A stretch of 64,000 nt of DNA from Pseudomonadota bacterium (GTDB taxonomy: Bacteria > Pseudomonadota > Alphaproteobacteria > Rhizobiales > Devosiaceae): positions 62,001-126,000 of the forward strand of contig JAEWBN010000014.1 of assembly GCA_023391095.1 (NCBI GenBank), given 5' to 3'. The position numbers and the translations under genes are program-made. A model generated the notes under the pieces. It did no database searches, had not been told where the DNA came from, and was given only the letters and a program-made list of their open reading frames with translations. Positions within the stretch are counted from its first letter, which is position 1. Each line of letters starts with the position of its first letter. This document shows, piece by piece, positions 24,105 to 32,484 of the stretch.

Positions 24105-25280
24105 ATGGCGGACGCGCAAGCGTCCGGTGGCGCAATGACGAGACCGGCGATCTATCTGGATCATAATGCCGCGTCCCCGCTTCGACCCGAAGCGCGGGCG
24201 TCCTTGCTTGCCGCCTTGGATCATGCGGGCAATCCGTCCTCCGTGCACGCCCATGGGCGTGCCTTGCGCGACCTGGTCGAAACCGGCCGCCGCCAGGTGG
24301 CCAGGCGGGCCGGCGCCGAAGTCCGGCAGGTGGTCTTCACCGGTTCGGCCACCGAGGCCATTACCCAGGCCATTGTCGGGGGCGCCAAGGCCTTTTCGGC
24401 AGGCGCCGTGGCGCTCGGCGCGGGGGAGCACGCCGCCGTCCTGAAGGCGGCTGAGGCCACGGGCTTGCCTTTGTGGACTATCGGGCTTGATGCCGAGGGG
24501 CGCATTGATCTTGATCAACTCGCTGCCGCTTTGGCGCGCGCCGACGCCGAAAGCGTCACGCTTCTGGTGGCCCTTCACTGGGTGAACAACGAAACCGGCG
24601 TTGTCCAGCCCATTGGCCGGATCAGCGCCCTGGTCGGGCCCACCCGACACATACTCTTTATCGATGCCGTACAGGCGTTTGGTCGCATCGATCTGGAATT
24701 TGCCGCGTCGGCTGCCGATATGATGGCCATAAGCGGCCACAAGATCGGCGGGCCTGCCGGCATCGGGGCGCTCCTGGTCAAGGGCCACGCCGATACCGTC
24801 CGGTTGATCCCGGGCGGCGGTCAGGAACAGGGCCGTCGCGGCGGCACGGAATCGGCGGCATTGATCGCGGCTTTCGGTGCCGCGGCGGACGCTGCCCACT
24901 ACGATCACGCTGCCATGCTGGCTCTCACCGATCTGGTCGAGACCGGCATTGCGGCCTTAGCGCCCGACGTGACCATTTTCGGCGCGGGCGCCGAACGGGT
25001 CGGCAATGTCGTCAACTTTGCCGTTCCCGGCATCGGCAATGCCACGGCGATGATGGCGCTCGACCTGATGGGCCTTTCGGTGTCCTCGGGGTCGGCCTGT
25101 TCGTCGGGCAAGGTTGGCGCAAGCCACGTGCTCGCGGCCATGGGTGTCGACAAGGCGCTCGCCGAATGCGCACTGCGCATCAGCTTTGGCTGGAATTCCA
25201 CACGCGAGGATGCGCAAGCCTTTCTCGCCGGTTTTGAGAAGGTCCTGACGCGCCAGCGGCGGGCAGGACAGGCGGCCTGA
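24105..25280 (+). CDS. Cysteine desulfurase, IscS/NifS type
   Basis: 391 residues, PLP-dependent, group I. It has YLDHNAASPLRPEA, the TGSATEAIT PLP-phosphate motif, ALHWVNNETGVVQP, the Schiff-base Lys in SGHKIGGPAG and the sulfur-transfer Cys in SSGSACSSGKVGASHVL, the loop form typical of IscS/NifS. It releases sulfur from L-cysteine for cluster assembly. It is the first gene of the suf operon, which also encodes SufS, so two desulfurase types are co-transcribed. ATG 24105 or 24135 may be the start. Confidence 0.92.
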   Translation: MADAQASGGAMTRPAIYLDHNAASPLRPEARASLLAALDHAGNPSSVHAHGRALRDLVETGRRQVARRAGAEVRQVVFTGSATEAITQAIVGGAKAFSAGAVALGAGEHAAVLKAAEATGLPLWTIGLDAEGRIDLDQLAAALARADAESVTLLVALHWVNNETGVVQPIGRISALVGPTRHILFIDAVQAFGRIDLEFAASAADMMAISGHKIGGPAGIGALLVKGHADTVRLIPGGGQEQGRRGGTESAALIAAFGAAADAAHYDHAAMLALTDLVETGIAALAPDVTIFGAGAERVGNVVNFAVPGIGNATAMMALDLMGLSVSSGSACSSGKVGASHVLAAMGVDKALAECALRISFGWNSTREDAQAFLAGFEKVLTRQRRAGQAA

Positions 25281-25343
25281 CGGCCGTGACATGTATGCGT
25301 TCGCGGCGGCCTTGACCCGCCGATGAGCAAGAAGGAGAGCCTG

Positions 25344-26873
25344 ATGGCGGACTACGATATTCCAACGCTCAAGGAAGAGATCGATCGGGAAACCGTCGAG
25401 CAGGTCCTTGCGCTCGACGTGGACAAGTACAAGTACGGGTTCGAATCCGACATCGAATCCGACGTGCTGCCGCCTGGCCTGACCGAAGACACTGTCCGCT
25501 TCATTTCCGCCAAGAAGCAGGAGCCGGAATGGATGCTGGAATGGCGCCTCGACGCCTTCCGCCGCTGGCAGACGCTTGAAGAGCCCAACTGGGCCAAGGT
25601 GCACTACCCGAAGATCGACTTCCAGTCGATCAGCTACTATGCGGCGCCCAAGTCCGTCACCGGCCCCAAGAGCCTCGACGAGGTCGATCCGGAACTGCTG
25701 CGCACCTATGAAAAGCTCGGCATTCCGCTCAAGGAGCAGGCCATCCTGGCCGGCGTTCAGGGTGCGGCTGAATCTGTCGGCACCCCGTTTGGCGCCGGCG
25801 TGGCCGTGGACGCGGTGTTCGACTCCGTGTCGGTCGTCACTACCTTCCGCGAAGAGCTGGCCAAACAGGGCATCATCTTCTGCTCGATCTCGGAAGCCGT
25901 GCGCGAGCATCCCGAGCTGGTGCAGAAGTATCTCGGTTCCGTGGTTCCGGTTTCGGACAACTACTATGCCACGCTGAATTCCGCCGTCTTCACCGACGGG
26001 TCCTTCGTCTTCATCCCCAAGGGCGTCCGCTGCCCGATGGAGCTCTCGACCTATTTCCGCATCAACGAGCGCAATACCGGCCAGTTCGAGCGTACGCTGA
26101 TCATTGCCGAGGAAGACACCTACGTCTCCTATCTCGAAGGTTGCACGGCCCCGACCCGCGACGAGAACCAGCTTCACGCCGCAGTGGTCGAACTCGTTGC
26201 CCTCGACAATGCCGAGATCAAGTACTCCACCGTCCAGAACTGGTATCCGGGCGACAAGGACGGCAAGGGCGGCATCTACAATTTCGTCACCAAGCGCGGT
26301 GACTGCCGTGGTGCCAATTCCAAGATAAGCTGGACGCAGGTCGAAACCGGCTCGGCCATCACCTGGAAATATCCGAGCTGCATCCTGCGCGGCGACGGTT
26401 CGCGCGGCGAGTTCTATTCCATCGCCATCTCGAACGGTCACCAGCAGGTCGATAGCGGCACCAAGATGATCCACCTGGGCAAAAACACGTCCAGCCGCAT
26501 CATCTCCAAGGGCATTGCCGCCGGCTTCTCGGACAACACCTATCGCGGTCAGGTCTCGGCCCACGCCAAGGCCAAGAACGCCCGCAACTTCACCCAGTGC
26601 GACTCGCTGCTGATCGGCGACAAGTGCGGCGCCCACACGGTTCCCTATATCGAGAGCCGCAACGGCACGGCGGTGTTCGAGCACGAAGCCACCACGTCCA
26701 AGATCTCCGACGATCAGATGTTCTACTGCATGCAGCGTGGCCTCTCCGAAGAGGAAGCCGTGGCGCTGATCGTCAATGGCTTCGTTCGCGATGTGCTGCA
26801 GCACCTGCCAATGGAGTTCATGGTCGAAACCCAGAAGCTGATCTCGATCAGCCTCGAAGGCAGCGTCGGCTAA
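25344..26873 (+). CDS. sufB: SufB, Fe-S cluster scaffold subunit
   Basis: 509 residues. The N-terminal helical part is followed by a right-handed beta-helix with the usual landmarks: SVVPVSDNYYATLNSAVFTDGSFVFIPKGV, the CTAP segment near EGCTAPTRDENQLHAAVVEL, the catalytic Cys region QCDSLLIGDKCGAHTVPY, and the EHEATTSKISDDQMFYCMQRG stretch. (These regions are described in parts; none is given in full.) With SufC and SufD it forms the SufBC2D scaffold. AAGGAG stands before ATG 25344; ATG 25323 would place that Shine-Dalgarno inside the gene. Confidence 0.96.
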   Translation: MADYDIPTLKEEIDRETVEQVLALDVDKYKYGFESDIESDVLPPGLTEDTVRFISAKKQEPEWMLEWRLDAFRRWQTLEEPNWAKVHYPKIDFQSISYYAAPKSVTGPKSLDEVDPELLRTYEKLGIPLKEQAILAGVQGAAESVGTPFGAGVAVDAVFDSVSVVTTFREELAKQGIIFCSISEAVREHPELVQKYLGSVVPVSDNYYATLNSAVFTDGSFVFIPKGVRCPMELSTYFRINERNTGQFERTLIIAEEDTYVSYLEGCTAPTRDENQLHAAVVELVALDNAEIKYSTVQNWYPGDKDGKGGIYNFVTKRGDCRGANSKISWTQVETGSAITWKYPSCILRGDGSRGEFYSIAISNGHQQVDSGTKMIHLGKNTSSRIISKGIAAGFSDNTYRGQVSAHAKAKNARNFTQCDSLLIGDKCGAHTVPYIESRNGTAVFEHEATTSKISDDQMFYCMQRGLSEEEAVALIVNGFVRDVLQHLPMEFMVETQKLISISLEGSVG

Positions 26874-26888
26874 GGCATTCAAATCACG

Positions 26889-26943
26889 CTCCCTCCCACC
26901 TCTCCCTTCGGGGGAGAGGTCGCCCGAAGGGCGGGTGAGGGGG
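26889..26943. repeat. GC-rich intergenic repeat with nested hairpins
   Basis: A CCTCTCCC-TTCG-GGGGAGAGG hairpin is followed by GCCC-GAA-GGGC, all flanked by CCCTCCC and GGGTGAGGGGG. This layout, with CCCTCACC-type outer arms and an inner CTCTCCC stem, is a familiar mobile intergenic palindrome in many alphaproteobacterial genomes. It interrupts the suf operon between sufB and sufC and would be transcribed. No second copy was noticed in this window. Confidence 0.7.
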
Positions 26944-26991
26944 CCTTACAGCAACACTGGCGCCGAGATGGCTGCCAATCCGGAGTTAGAA

Positions 26992-27753
26992 ATGACCACT
27001 CCCGTTCTTGAAATCCGCAACCTGCATGCCCGCATCGAGGATCGTGAAATCCTCAAGGGTGTGAACCTCATCATTCCCCCCGGCGAAGTCCACGCCATCA
27101 TGGGTCGCAACGGCTCGGGCAAGTCGACGCTGAGCTATGTTCTGGCCGGCAAGGAAGACTACGAGGTCACCGAGGGCGAAGTGCTGCTCAATGGCGAAAA
27201 CATCCTCGAGATGGAGCCCGATGAGCGCGCCGCGGCGGGCCTGTTCCTCGCTTTCCAGTATCCGATCGAAATCCCCGGCGTCGCGACCATGACCTTCCTC
27301 AAGGCCGCCATCAACGCCCAGCGCAAGGCGCGCGGCGAGGGTGAGCTGTCGACCCCTGACTTCATGCGTGCCGTCAAGGAAGCCGGTGCCAAGCTCAATG
27401 TCGACAGCGACATGCTCAAGCGTCCGCTCAATGTCGGCTTCTCCGGCGGCGAAAAGAAGCGCGCCGAGATCATGCAGATGGCCCTCCTGAAGCCCGCTCT
27501 TGCCGTGCTCGATGAGACCGATTCCGGCCTCGACATCGATGCGCTCCAGGTTGTGTCCAAGGGCGTCAACGCGCTCCGCGACGGCCAGCGCTCCATGCTG
27601 GTCATCACCCACTACCAGCGCCTCCTGAACCACATCGTGCCCGACGTGGTCCACGTCTTCTCCGACGGCCGGATCGTGGAAAGCGGCGACAAGGATCTGG
27701 CGCTCAAGCTCGAAGCTGAGGGCTATGCCAATTACGGCGGAGAGGCTGCCTGA
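26992..27753 (+). CDS. sufC: SufC, ABC-type ATPase of the Suf scaffold
   Basis: 253 residues. Walker A GRNGSGKST, Q-loop at FLAFQYPIEIPG, signature FSGGEKKRAEIMQM, Walker B LAVLDETDSGLD and switch His in VITHYQRLL. The SufC-specific EKKRAEI and DETDSGLDIDAL stretches settle the family. It is a soluble ATPase that drives rearrangement of the SufBC2D complex rather than transport. ATG 26992 follows CGGAGTTAGAA and matches homologues (TTPVLEIRNLHA). Confidence 0.97.
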   Translation: MTTPVLEIRNLHARIEDREILKGVNLIIPPGEVHAIMGRNGSGKSTLSYVLAGKEDYEVTEGEVLLNGENILEMEPDERAAAGLFLAFQYPIEIPGVATMTFLKAAINAQRKARGEGELSTPDFMRAVKEAGAKLNVDSDMLKRPLNVGFSGGEKKRAEIMQMALLKPALAVLDETDSGLDIDALQVVSKGVNALRDGQRSMLVITHYQRLLNHIVPDVVHVFSDGRIVESGDKDLALKLEAEGYANYGGEAA

Positions 27754-27755
27754 CC

Positions 27756-28961
27756 ATGGCTAAGTTTCCCGTACGGTTGGGTCCTGCCGAAGAGACCCTG
27801 ATCGCCCAACTCAAGTCCGTGGGTGCCGACCAGGCCGCCGAGCGCATCACCGTCGCCGGCCTGCCGACCCGTCGTGTCGAGGCGTATCACTATACCGATC
27901 TCAAGACCCTGCTGCGCACCGTTCCGGCGCTCGGCCAGCCGGCCAATGAAGCCAGCGCTCCGGCGCTCCGCATCCCGGGTGCCTACTCGCTGATGATCGC
28001 CAATGGCGTCATCCAGAACGCCTCGACCGCCCCCGCTGGGGTCATTGTTGGCAAAACGGATGGTTTTGTTCTCACTAACCGGGATGACGTTCTGGTCAGC
28101 GTTAACAATGGTCTAACAAAAGAGGCCCTGACGCTAACACTTGAGAATAGCGTCGATCCGGTCATCCAGATCGAGCGTCGGATCGAGGGCGAAGCGGCCC
28201 ATGTCGCTGATGCCGTTAAGGTTTTTGTCGCCGATGGCGCCTACGCCACCATCGTCGAGACCTTCTCCGGCTCCGACGCGGCTCACGTGGGCAACCATGC
28301 CAGCTACATCGCGCTCGGCAAGAACGCTGTGCTGACCCACATCACGATCGACCTAAGTGCTTCTGGCGTCAGCCATTTTGCCACCAACGAGTATCATCTC
28401 GCCGATGGGGCAAAGTTGCGGACGCTGGTGATTCATGCCGGTGCCGGCCTCGCCCGCACCCATCTCTTCCCCAAGCTTTCGGGGCAGGGCGCGCATGCCG
28501 ACGTGACCGGACTGAACCTCGTCTCGGATGGCCAACACTCTGATATTACTATGGAAACCACCCACGCGGTGCCCCATACGTCGTCTCAGCCGCTGTTCAA
28601 GTCGATCACCCGCGGTCGCTCCAGGGCTGTGGTCCAGGGCAAGTTGATCGTCGCCCGCGACGCGCAGAAGACCGATGCCAAGTTCATGCATCAGGGCCTG
28701 ATGCTCTCCGACGATGCAGAAATTCTCTCCAAGCCGGAGCTGGAGATCTATGCCGACGACGTCGTCTGCGGCCATGGTTCGACCTGCGGCAAGCTGGATG
28801 AAGACAGCCTGTTCTACCTTCTGAGCCGTGGTATTCCCAAAGCGGAAGCCGAGACCATGCTGGTCCGCGGCTTCATCGCTGAACTGCTTGATCCGGTTGA
28901 AGATTCAGCCCTCAACGAAGCCCTTCAGGGCATCGTGGACGGTTGGTTGCTCGGTCGCTAA
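27756..28961 (+). CDS. sufD: SufD, Fe-S scaffold subunit
   Basis: 401 residues. The N-terminal RRVEAYHYTDLKTLLR is the SufD hallmark (W/R.E.W.YT.L). The C-terminal beta-helix carries DITMETTHAVPHTSSQPLFK, the RSRAVVQGKLIVARDAQKTDA region and CGHGSTCGKLDEDSLFYLLSRG with the conserved His. It pairs with SufB. It starts 2 bp after sufC, so the two are translationally linked. Length is normal. Confidence 0.96.
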   Translation: MAKFPVRLGPAEETLIAQLKSVGADQAAERITVAGLPTRRVEAYHYTDLKTLLRTVPALGQPANEASAPALRIPGAYSLMIANGVIQNASTAPAGVIVGKTDGFVLTNRDDVLVSVNNGLTKEALTLTLENSVDPVIQIERRIEGEAAHVADAVKVFVADGAYATIVETFSGSDAAHVGNHASYIALGKNAVLTHITIDLSASGVSHFATNEYHLADGAKLRTLVIHAGAGLARTHLFPKLSGQGAHADVTGLNLVSDGQHSDITMETTHAVPHTSSQPLFKSITRGRSRAVVQGKLIVARDAQKTDAKFMHQGLMLSDDAEILSKPELEIYADDVVCGHGSTCGKLDEDSLFYLLSRGIPKAEAETMLVRGFIAELLDPVEDSALNEALQGIVDGWLLGR

Positions 28962-29081
28962 GCATCTGACGAGACACCCGGTGATGGGTGGCACAAGATT
29001 TTGCGGCGCGGATCGCGCCGCAGCACTTCCCGTCCGGAACGGGCAGGGAGCAGGTGGAGATTTTCTCCACGAGGATATCCG

Positions 29082-30302
29082 ATGACCTTCGATCTCGACA
29101 CAGTCCGCGCCGACTTTCCGATCCTCTCCGAGCAGATCCACGGGCATCGGCTCGTTTATCTCGACAGCGGCGCATCGGCGCAAAAGCCGGTGCAGGTTCT
29201 GGACCGCATGGACCGTGGGTTCCGGCACGAATATGCCAATGTCCACAGGGGCTTGCATACCCTGGCCAACCGCGCAACCGAGGGCTACGAAGCGGGTCGC
29301 GAAAGCGTCCGGCGGTTTCTCAATGCCGGTCGGATCGAAGAAATTATCTTCACCAAATCGGCCACTGAGGCGATCAACCTCGTAGCCTCCTCCTTTGCCG
29401 GCCCGCGCATTTCCGCAGGTGACGAGATCGTCACGACGATCATGGAACACCACTCCAACATCGTGCCCTGGCATTTCCACCGCGAACGCAAGGGCGCGGT
29501 CATCAAATGGGTCGATGTCCATGACGATGGCCGCCTCGACCTTGACGCGTTCGAAGCCGCGCTGACCGACCGGACGCGTATCGTTGCCGTTACGCATATG
29601 TCCAACGTGTTGGGAACGATCAATCCAATCAAGGACTTGATTGCCATTGCTCATGCGAAAGGTATCCCGGTTCTGGTCGATGGCTCGCAGGGCGCCGTCC
29701 ATACCAGGGTGGACGTCCAGGACCTCGATGCCGACTTCTACATCATGACTGGTCACAAGCTTTATGGCCCGACCGGGATTGGCGTGCTCTACGGCAAGTA
29801 CGATCTTCTGGCCGAAATGCAGCCCTACCAGGGCGGCGGCGAGATGATCGAAACGGTAACGCTCGAGGGTGTAATCTACAACGAGCCACCCCACCGCTTC
29901 GAAGCCGGCACGCCGCCCATCGTGCAGGCCATGGGGCTGGGCGTAGCGCTCGACTATATGGAATCGCTTGGTCGCGAAGCCATCGCGGCACATGAGCACG
30001 AGGTTGCCGAATATGCGCTCTCGCGCCTCAGCCGTATCAATTCACTGCGCCTGATCGGTACGGCGCCAGGCAAGGGCGGTATCTTCTCGTTCGAGATCGC
30101 CGGTGCACATGCCCATGACGTTGCCACCATTCTCGACCGCTATGGCATCGCCGTGCGCGCCGGGACGCATTGCGCGCAGCCGCTGCTGAAGCGTTTCGGC
30201 GTCACCTCTACCTGCCGCGCCTCCTTCGCCCTATATAACGGCAAGGACGACGTCGACGCGCTGGTGGACGGCATTGAGCGCGCCCAAAAATTTTTCGCCT
30301 GA
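29082..30302 (+). CDS. sufS: SufS, group II cysteine desulfurase
   Basis: 406 residues, PLP enzyme. It contains FPILSEQIHGHRLVYLDSGA, the SATEAINLVA phosphate-binding motif, MEHHSNIVPW, Schiff-base Lys in MTGHKLYGPTGIG, RFEAGTPPI, and the catalytic Cys in RAGTHCAQPLL, the short-loop form of SufS that needs SufE or SufU as acceptor. GAGGATATCCG precedes ATG 29082. No sufE gene lies in the operon. Coexistence with the IscS-type enzyme at the operon head is notable. Confidence 0.96.
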   Translation: MTFDLDTVRADFPILSEQIHGHRLVYLDSGASAQKPVQVLDRMDRGFRHEYANVHRGLHTLANRATEGYEAGRESVRRFLNAGRIEEIIFTKSATEAINLVASSFAGPRISAGDEIVTTIMEHHSNIVPWHFHRERKGAVIKWVDVHDDGRLDLDAFEAALTDRTRIVAVTHMSNVLGTINPIKDLIAIAHAKGIPVLVDGSQGAVHTRVDVQDLDADFYIMTGHKLYGPTGIGVLYGKYDLLAEMQPYQGGGEMIETVTLEGVIYNEPPHRFEAGTPPIVQAMGLGVALDYMESLGREAIAAHEHEVAEYALSRLSRINSLRLIGTAPGKGGIFSFEIAGAHAHDVATILDRYGIAVRAGTHCAQPLLKRFGVTSTCRASFALYNGKDDVDALVDGIERAQKFFA

Positions 30303-30313
30303 GGTAGGCCGAT

Positions 30314-30697
30314 ATGACTGAAGAAACCAAAGCTGACGCCATCGACGTGCGCATCGCACCGACCGTCTCCTCGACGATTCCAGAGGGGGAGGTCGAGCGG
30401 ATCACCACGGATCTCATTGGCGCGCTCAAGACGGTCTATGACCCAGAAATTCCGGTCGATATCTACGAGCTTGGGCTGATCTATCGCGTCGACCTGGACG
30501 ACAATCGCAACCTCACCATCGACATGACGCTAACAGCCCCGGGCTGTCCGGTGGCCGGTGAAATGCCAGGCTGGGTAGAGAATGCAGCACGCGGCGTGGA
30601 AGGCATCCAGGACGTTACCGTCAATATGGTTTTCGATCCGCCATGGGACGCGTCGCGCATGAGCGAAGAAGCTCAAGTGGCGTTGAACTGGTGGTAA
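30314..30697 (+). CDS. sufT: SufT-like DUF59/MIP18 Fe-S maturation protein
   Basis: 127 residues. A variable N-terminus of about 35 residues precedes the DUF59 domain: LKTVYDPEIPVDIYELGLIY with the DPE motif, MTLTAPGCPVAGEMP with the conserved Cys, and VNMVFDPPWDASRMSE. SufT assists maturation of Fe-S proteins when demand is high. It lies 11 bp after sufS, inside the operon. Confidence 0.93.
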   Translation: MTEETKADAIDVRIAPTVSSTIPEGEVERITTDLIGALKTVYDPEIPVDIYELGLIYRVDLDDNRNLTIDMTLTAPGCPVAGEMPGWVENAARGVEGIQDVTVNMVFDPPWDASRMSEEAQVALNWW

Positions 30698-30749
30698 TCG
30701 CGGGCGTTTAGGCCTATATATCGTGAAACACCGATGAAGGTTGCTTTCC

Positions 30750-31133
30750 ATGCCGTTCAAGATCATGTCGTTGACCGATGCTGCTGCAGAGCGCATCACC
30801 GAGATCATTGAAGACAGCGAAAAGCCCGTTCTGGGTCTGCGCGTCGGCATCAAGAATGCCGGCTGCGCTGGCGTTTCGTACACGATGGATTACGTCGAGA
30901 CGCCGGTGCCCGGCGACGATCACGTTGAGGATCACGGAGTCAATGTTTGGGTGGATCCCAAAGCCACGATGTATCTTTTGGGCACGGTCATGGATTTCGA
31001 GCAGTCGAAGATGGGTTCGAGCTTCACGTTCAAGAATCCGAACCAGACCGGAGCGTGCGGGTGCGGGGAAAGCGTTACGCTTGCGGCAGCTGACCTGAAG
31101 GCGCTCGCGGAGGCTAGGGCAGGGGTCGCCTGA
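30750..31133 (+). CDS. sufA: SufA/IscA A-type Fe-S carrier
   Basis: 127 residues with the three conserved cysteines: NAGCAGVSY and the C-terminal GACGCGES pair. LTDAAAERI at the start and the DPKATMYLLGT segment are typical of the HesB/IscA/SufA family, which carries clusters from the scaffold to apoproteins. ATG 30750 is preferred over an upstream in-frame start at 30741. It is the last gene of the suf operon, about 50 bp after sufT. Confidence 0.94.
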   Translation: MPFKIMSLTDAAAERITEIIEDSEKPVLGLRVGIKNAGCAGVSYTMDYVETPVPGDDHVEDHGVNVWVDPKATMYLLGTVMDFEQSKMGSSFTFKNPNQTGACGCGESVTLAAADLKALAEARAGVA

Positions 31134-31215
31134 GCCAGACAGCCGCCGTCTTGGCTAGCGTCACGCCTCTGTTCCTGTTGCAGAAAGAACTCCGCTGGTG
31201 CATTGATCCGGCATC

Positions 31216-32484
31216 ATGTCGAATGCTCTTCCCCCCGCCTACACCATCGTCCCTCCCAATCGTCCGCTAAGCGGTCGCGTGTGGCCTCCGGGCAGCAAGT
31301 CGATCACCAACCGAGCGCTGCTGCTGGCGGCGCTGGCGGAGGGCACGAGCCATCTTTCCGGCGCGTTGAAGAGCAAAGATACAGTGCTCATGGCGCGCGC
31401 GCTGCGCGAGATGGGCGTTACCGTCGATGAACCCGACGCGACAAGCTTCACGGTCACGAGCACTGGTCGGCTCACCGCTCCCGCCGCGCCGCTGTTTCTG
31501 GGTAATGCGGGAACGGCGACGCGCTTCCTGACCGCTGCTGTTGCGACAATCGATGGCACTGTCGTGGTGGATGGCGATGAGGACATGCGTCTGCGGCCCA
31601 TCAAGCCACTGGTCGATGCCCTCAACTCAATCGGAATTGTCGCAGAAAGCGCGACAGGCTGCCCGCCGGTGACCGTCCGAGGCAATGGTCGATTTGGCCA
31701 GGGGCGCATTGAGATCGATGGCTCACTCTCCAGTCAGTATGTGTCCGCTTTGCTGATGGCTGCGCCATTTGGGGACGGGCCCATTGAAGTGGCGCTGACT
31801 GGCAAGGATATCGGCGCGCGTGGTTATGTTGATCTGACCATTGCCGCCATGCGTGCATTCGGTGCTGCGGTCGAGGCCCGCGATGATGGCTCGTGGCTGG
31901 TGCAGCCGACAGGCTATAAGGCGACGGACTTCCATATTGAGCCTGATGCGTCTGCTGCGACTTATCTCTGGGGCATAGAGGCGCTCACTGGCGGCAAGAT
32001 CGACCTTGGCGTGGCATCGGATGCCTTTACCCAGCCCGATGCTGCTGCACAGGCGGTAATTGCGGAGTTCCCGAACATGCCCGCCGTCATTGACGGCTCG
32101 CAGATGCAGGATGCGGTGCCGACCATGGCTGTGGTCGCTGCATTCAACAATCAGCCGGTTCGCTTCATTGGGATCGCCAATCTGCGGGTGAAAGAGACCG
32201 ACCGGATCCGCGCTGTCGCCAATGAGCTCAATCGTATCCGTCCCGGCCTTGCCGTCGAAGAGGGGGATGACCTTGTGGTCCACTCCGATCCCGGCCTCGC
32301 GGGGCAGACGCTGCCGGCGCGGGTTGAGACCTACCACGACCACCGTATCGCGATGAGCTTCGCGCTTGCTGGACTGCTTGTGGAGGGCGTGACGATTCTT
32401 GATCCGGCATGTACCGGCAAGACGTATCCGGAATACTGGTCGATGCTTACCAGCCTGGGAGTGGAGCTCCTGCCGGCCGTTTAG
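31216..32484 (+). CDS. aroA: EPSP synthase (3-phosphoshikimate 1-carboxyvinyltransferase)
   Basis: 422 residues, shikimate pathway step six. Motifs: PPGSKSITNRALLLAALAEG (shikimate-3-phosphate Lys-Ser), LFLGNAGTATRFLTAA (PEP-binding loop), DGDEDMRLRPIKPL, SSQYVSALLMA, VKETDRIRA and YHDHRIAMSFAL. The NAGTATRFL loop follows the class I pattern. It stands about 80 bp after sufA and may be read from the same transcript. Its last 4 bp overlap the last 4 bp of the opposing diguanylate cyclase gene. Confidence 0.97.
   Translation: MSNALPPAYTIVPPNRPLSGRVWPPGSKSITNRALLLAALAEGTSHLSGALKSKDTVLMARALREMGVTVDEPDATSFTVTSTGRLTAPAAPLFLGNAGTATRFLTAAVATIDGTVVVDGDEDMRLRPIKPLVDALNSIGIVAESATGCPPVTVRGNGRFGQGRIEIDGSLSSQYVSALLMAAPFGDGPIEVALTGKDIGARGYVDLTIAAMRAFGAAVEARDDGSWLVQPTGYKATDFHIEPDASAATYLWGIEALTGGKIDLGVASDAFTQPDAAAQAVIAEFPNMPAVIDGSQMQDAVPTMAVVAAFNNQPVRFIGIANLRVKETDRIRAVANELNRIRPGLAVEEGDDLVVHSDPGLAGQTLPARVETYHDHRIAMSFALAGLLVEGVTILDPACTGKTYPEYWSMLTSLGVELLPAV

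Noticed and set aside
26889..26943. CRISPR-like or terminator element between sufB and sufC
   Set aside because: A single copy with nested palindromes and no spacers or T run; it fits an intergenic repeat better.
30741..30749. Upstream start for sufA
   Set aside because: It adds three residues not seen in homologues and has no better ribosome site than ATG 30750.
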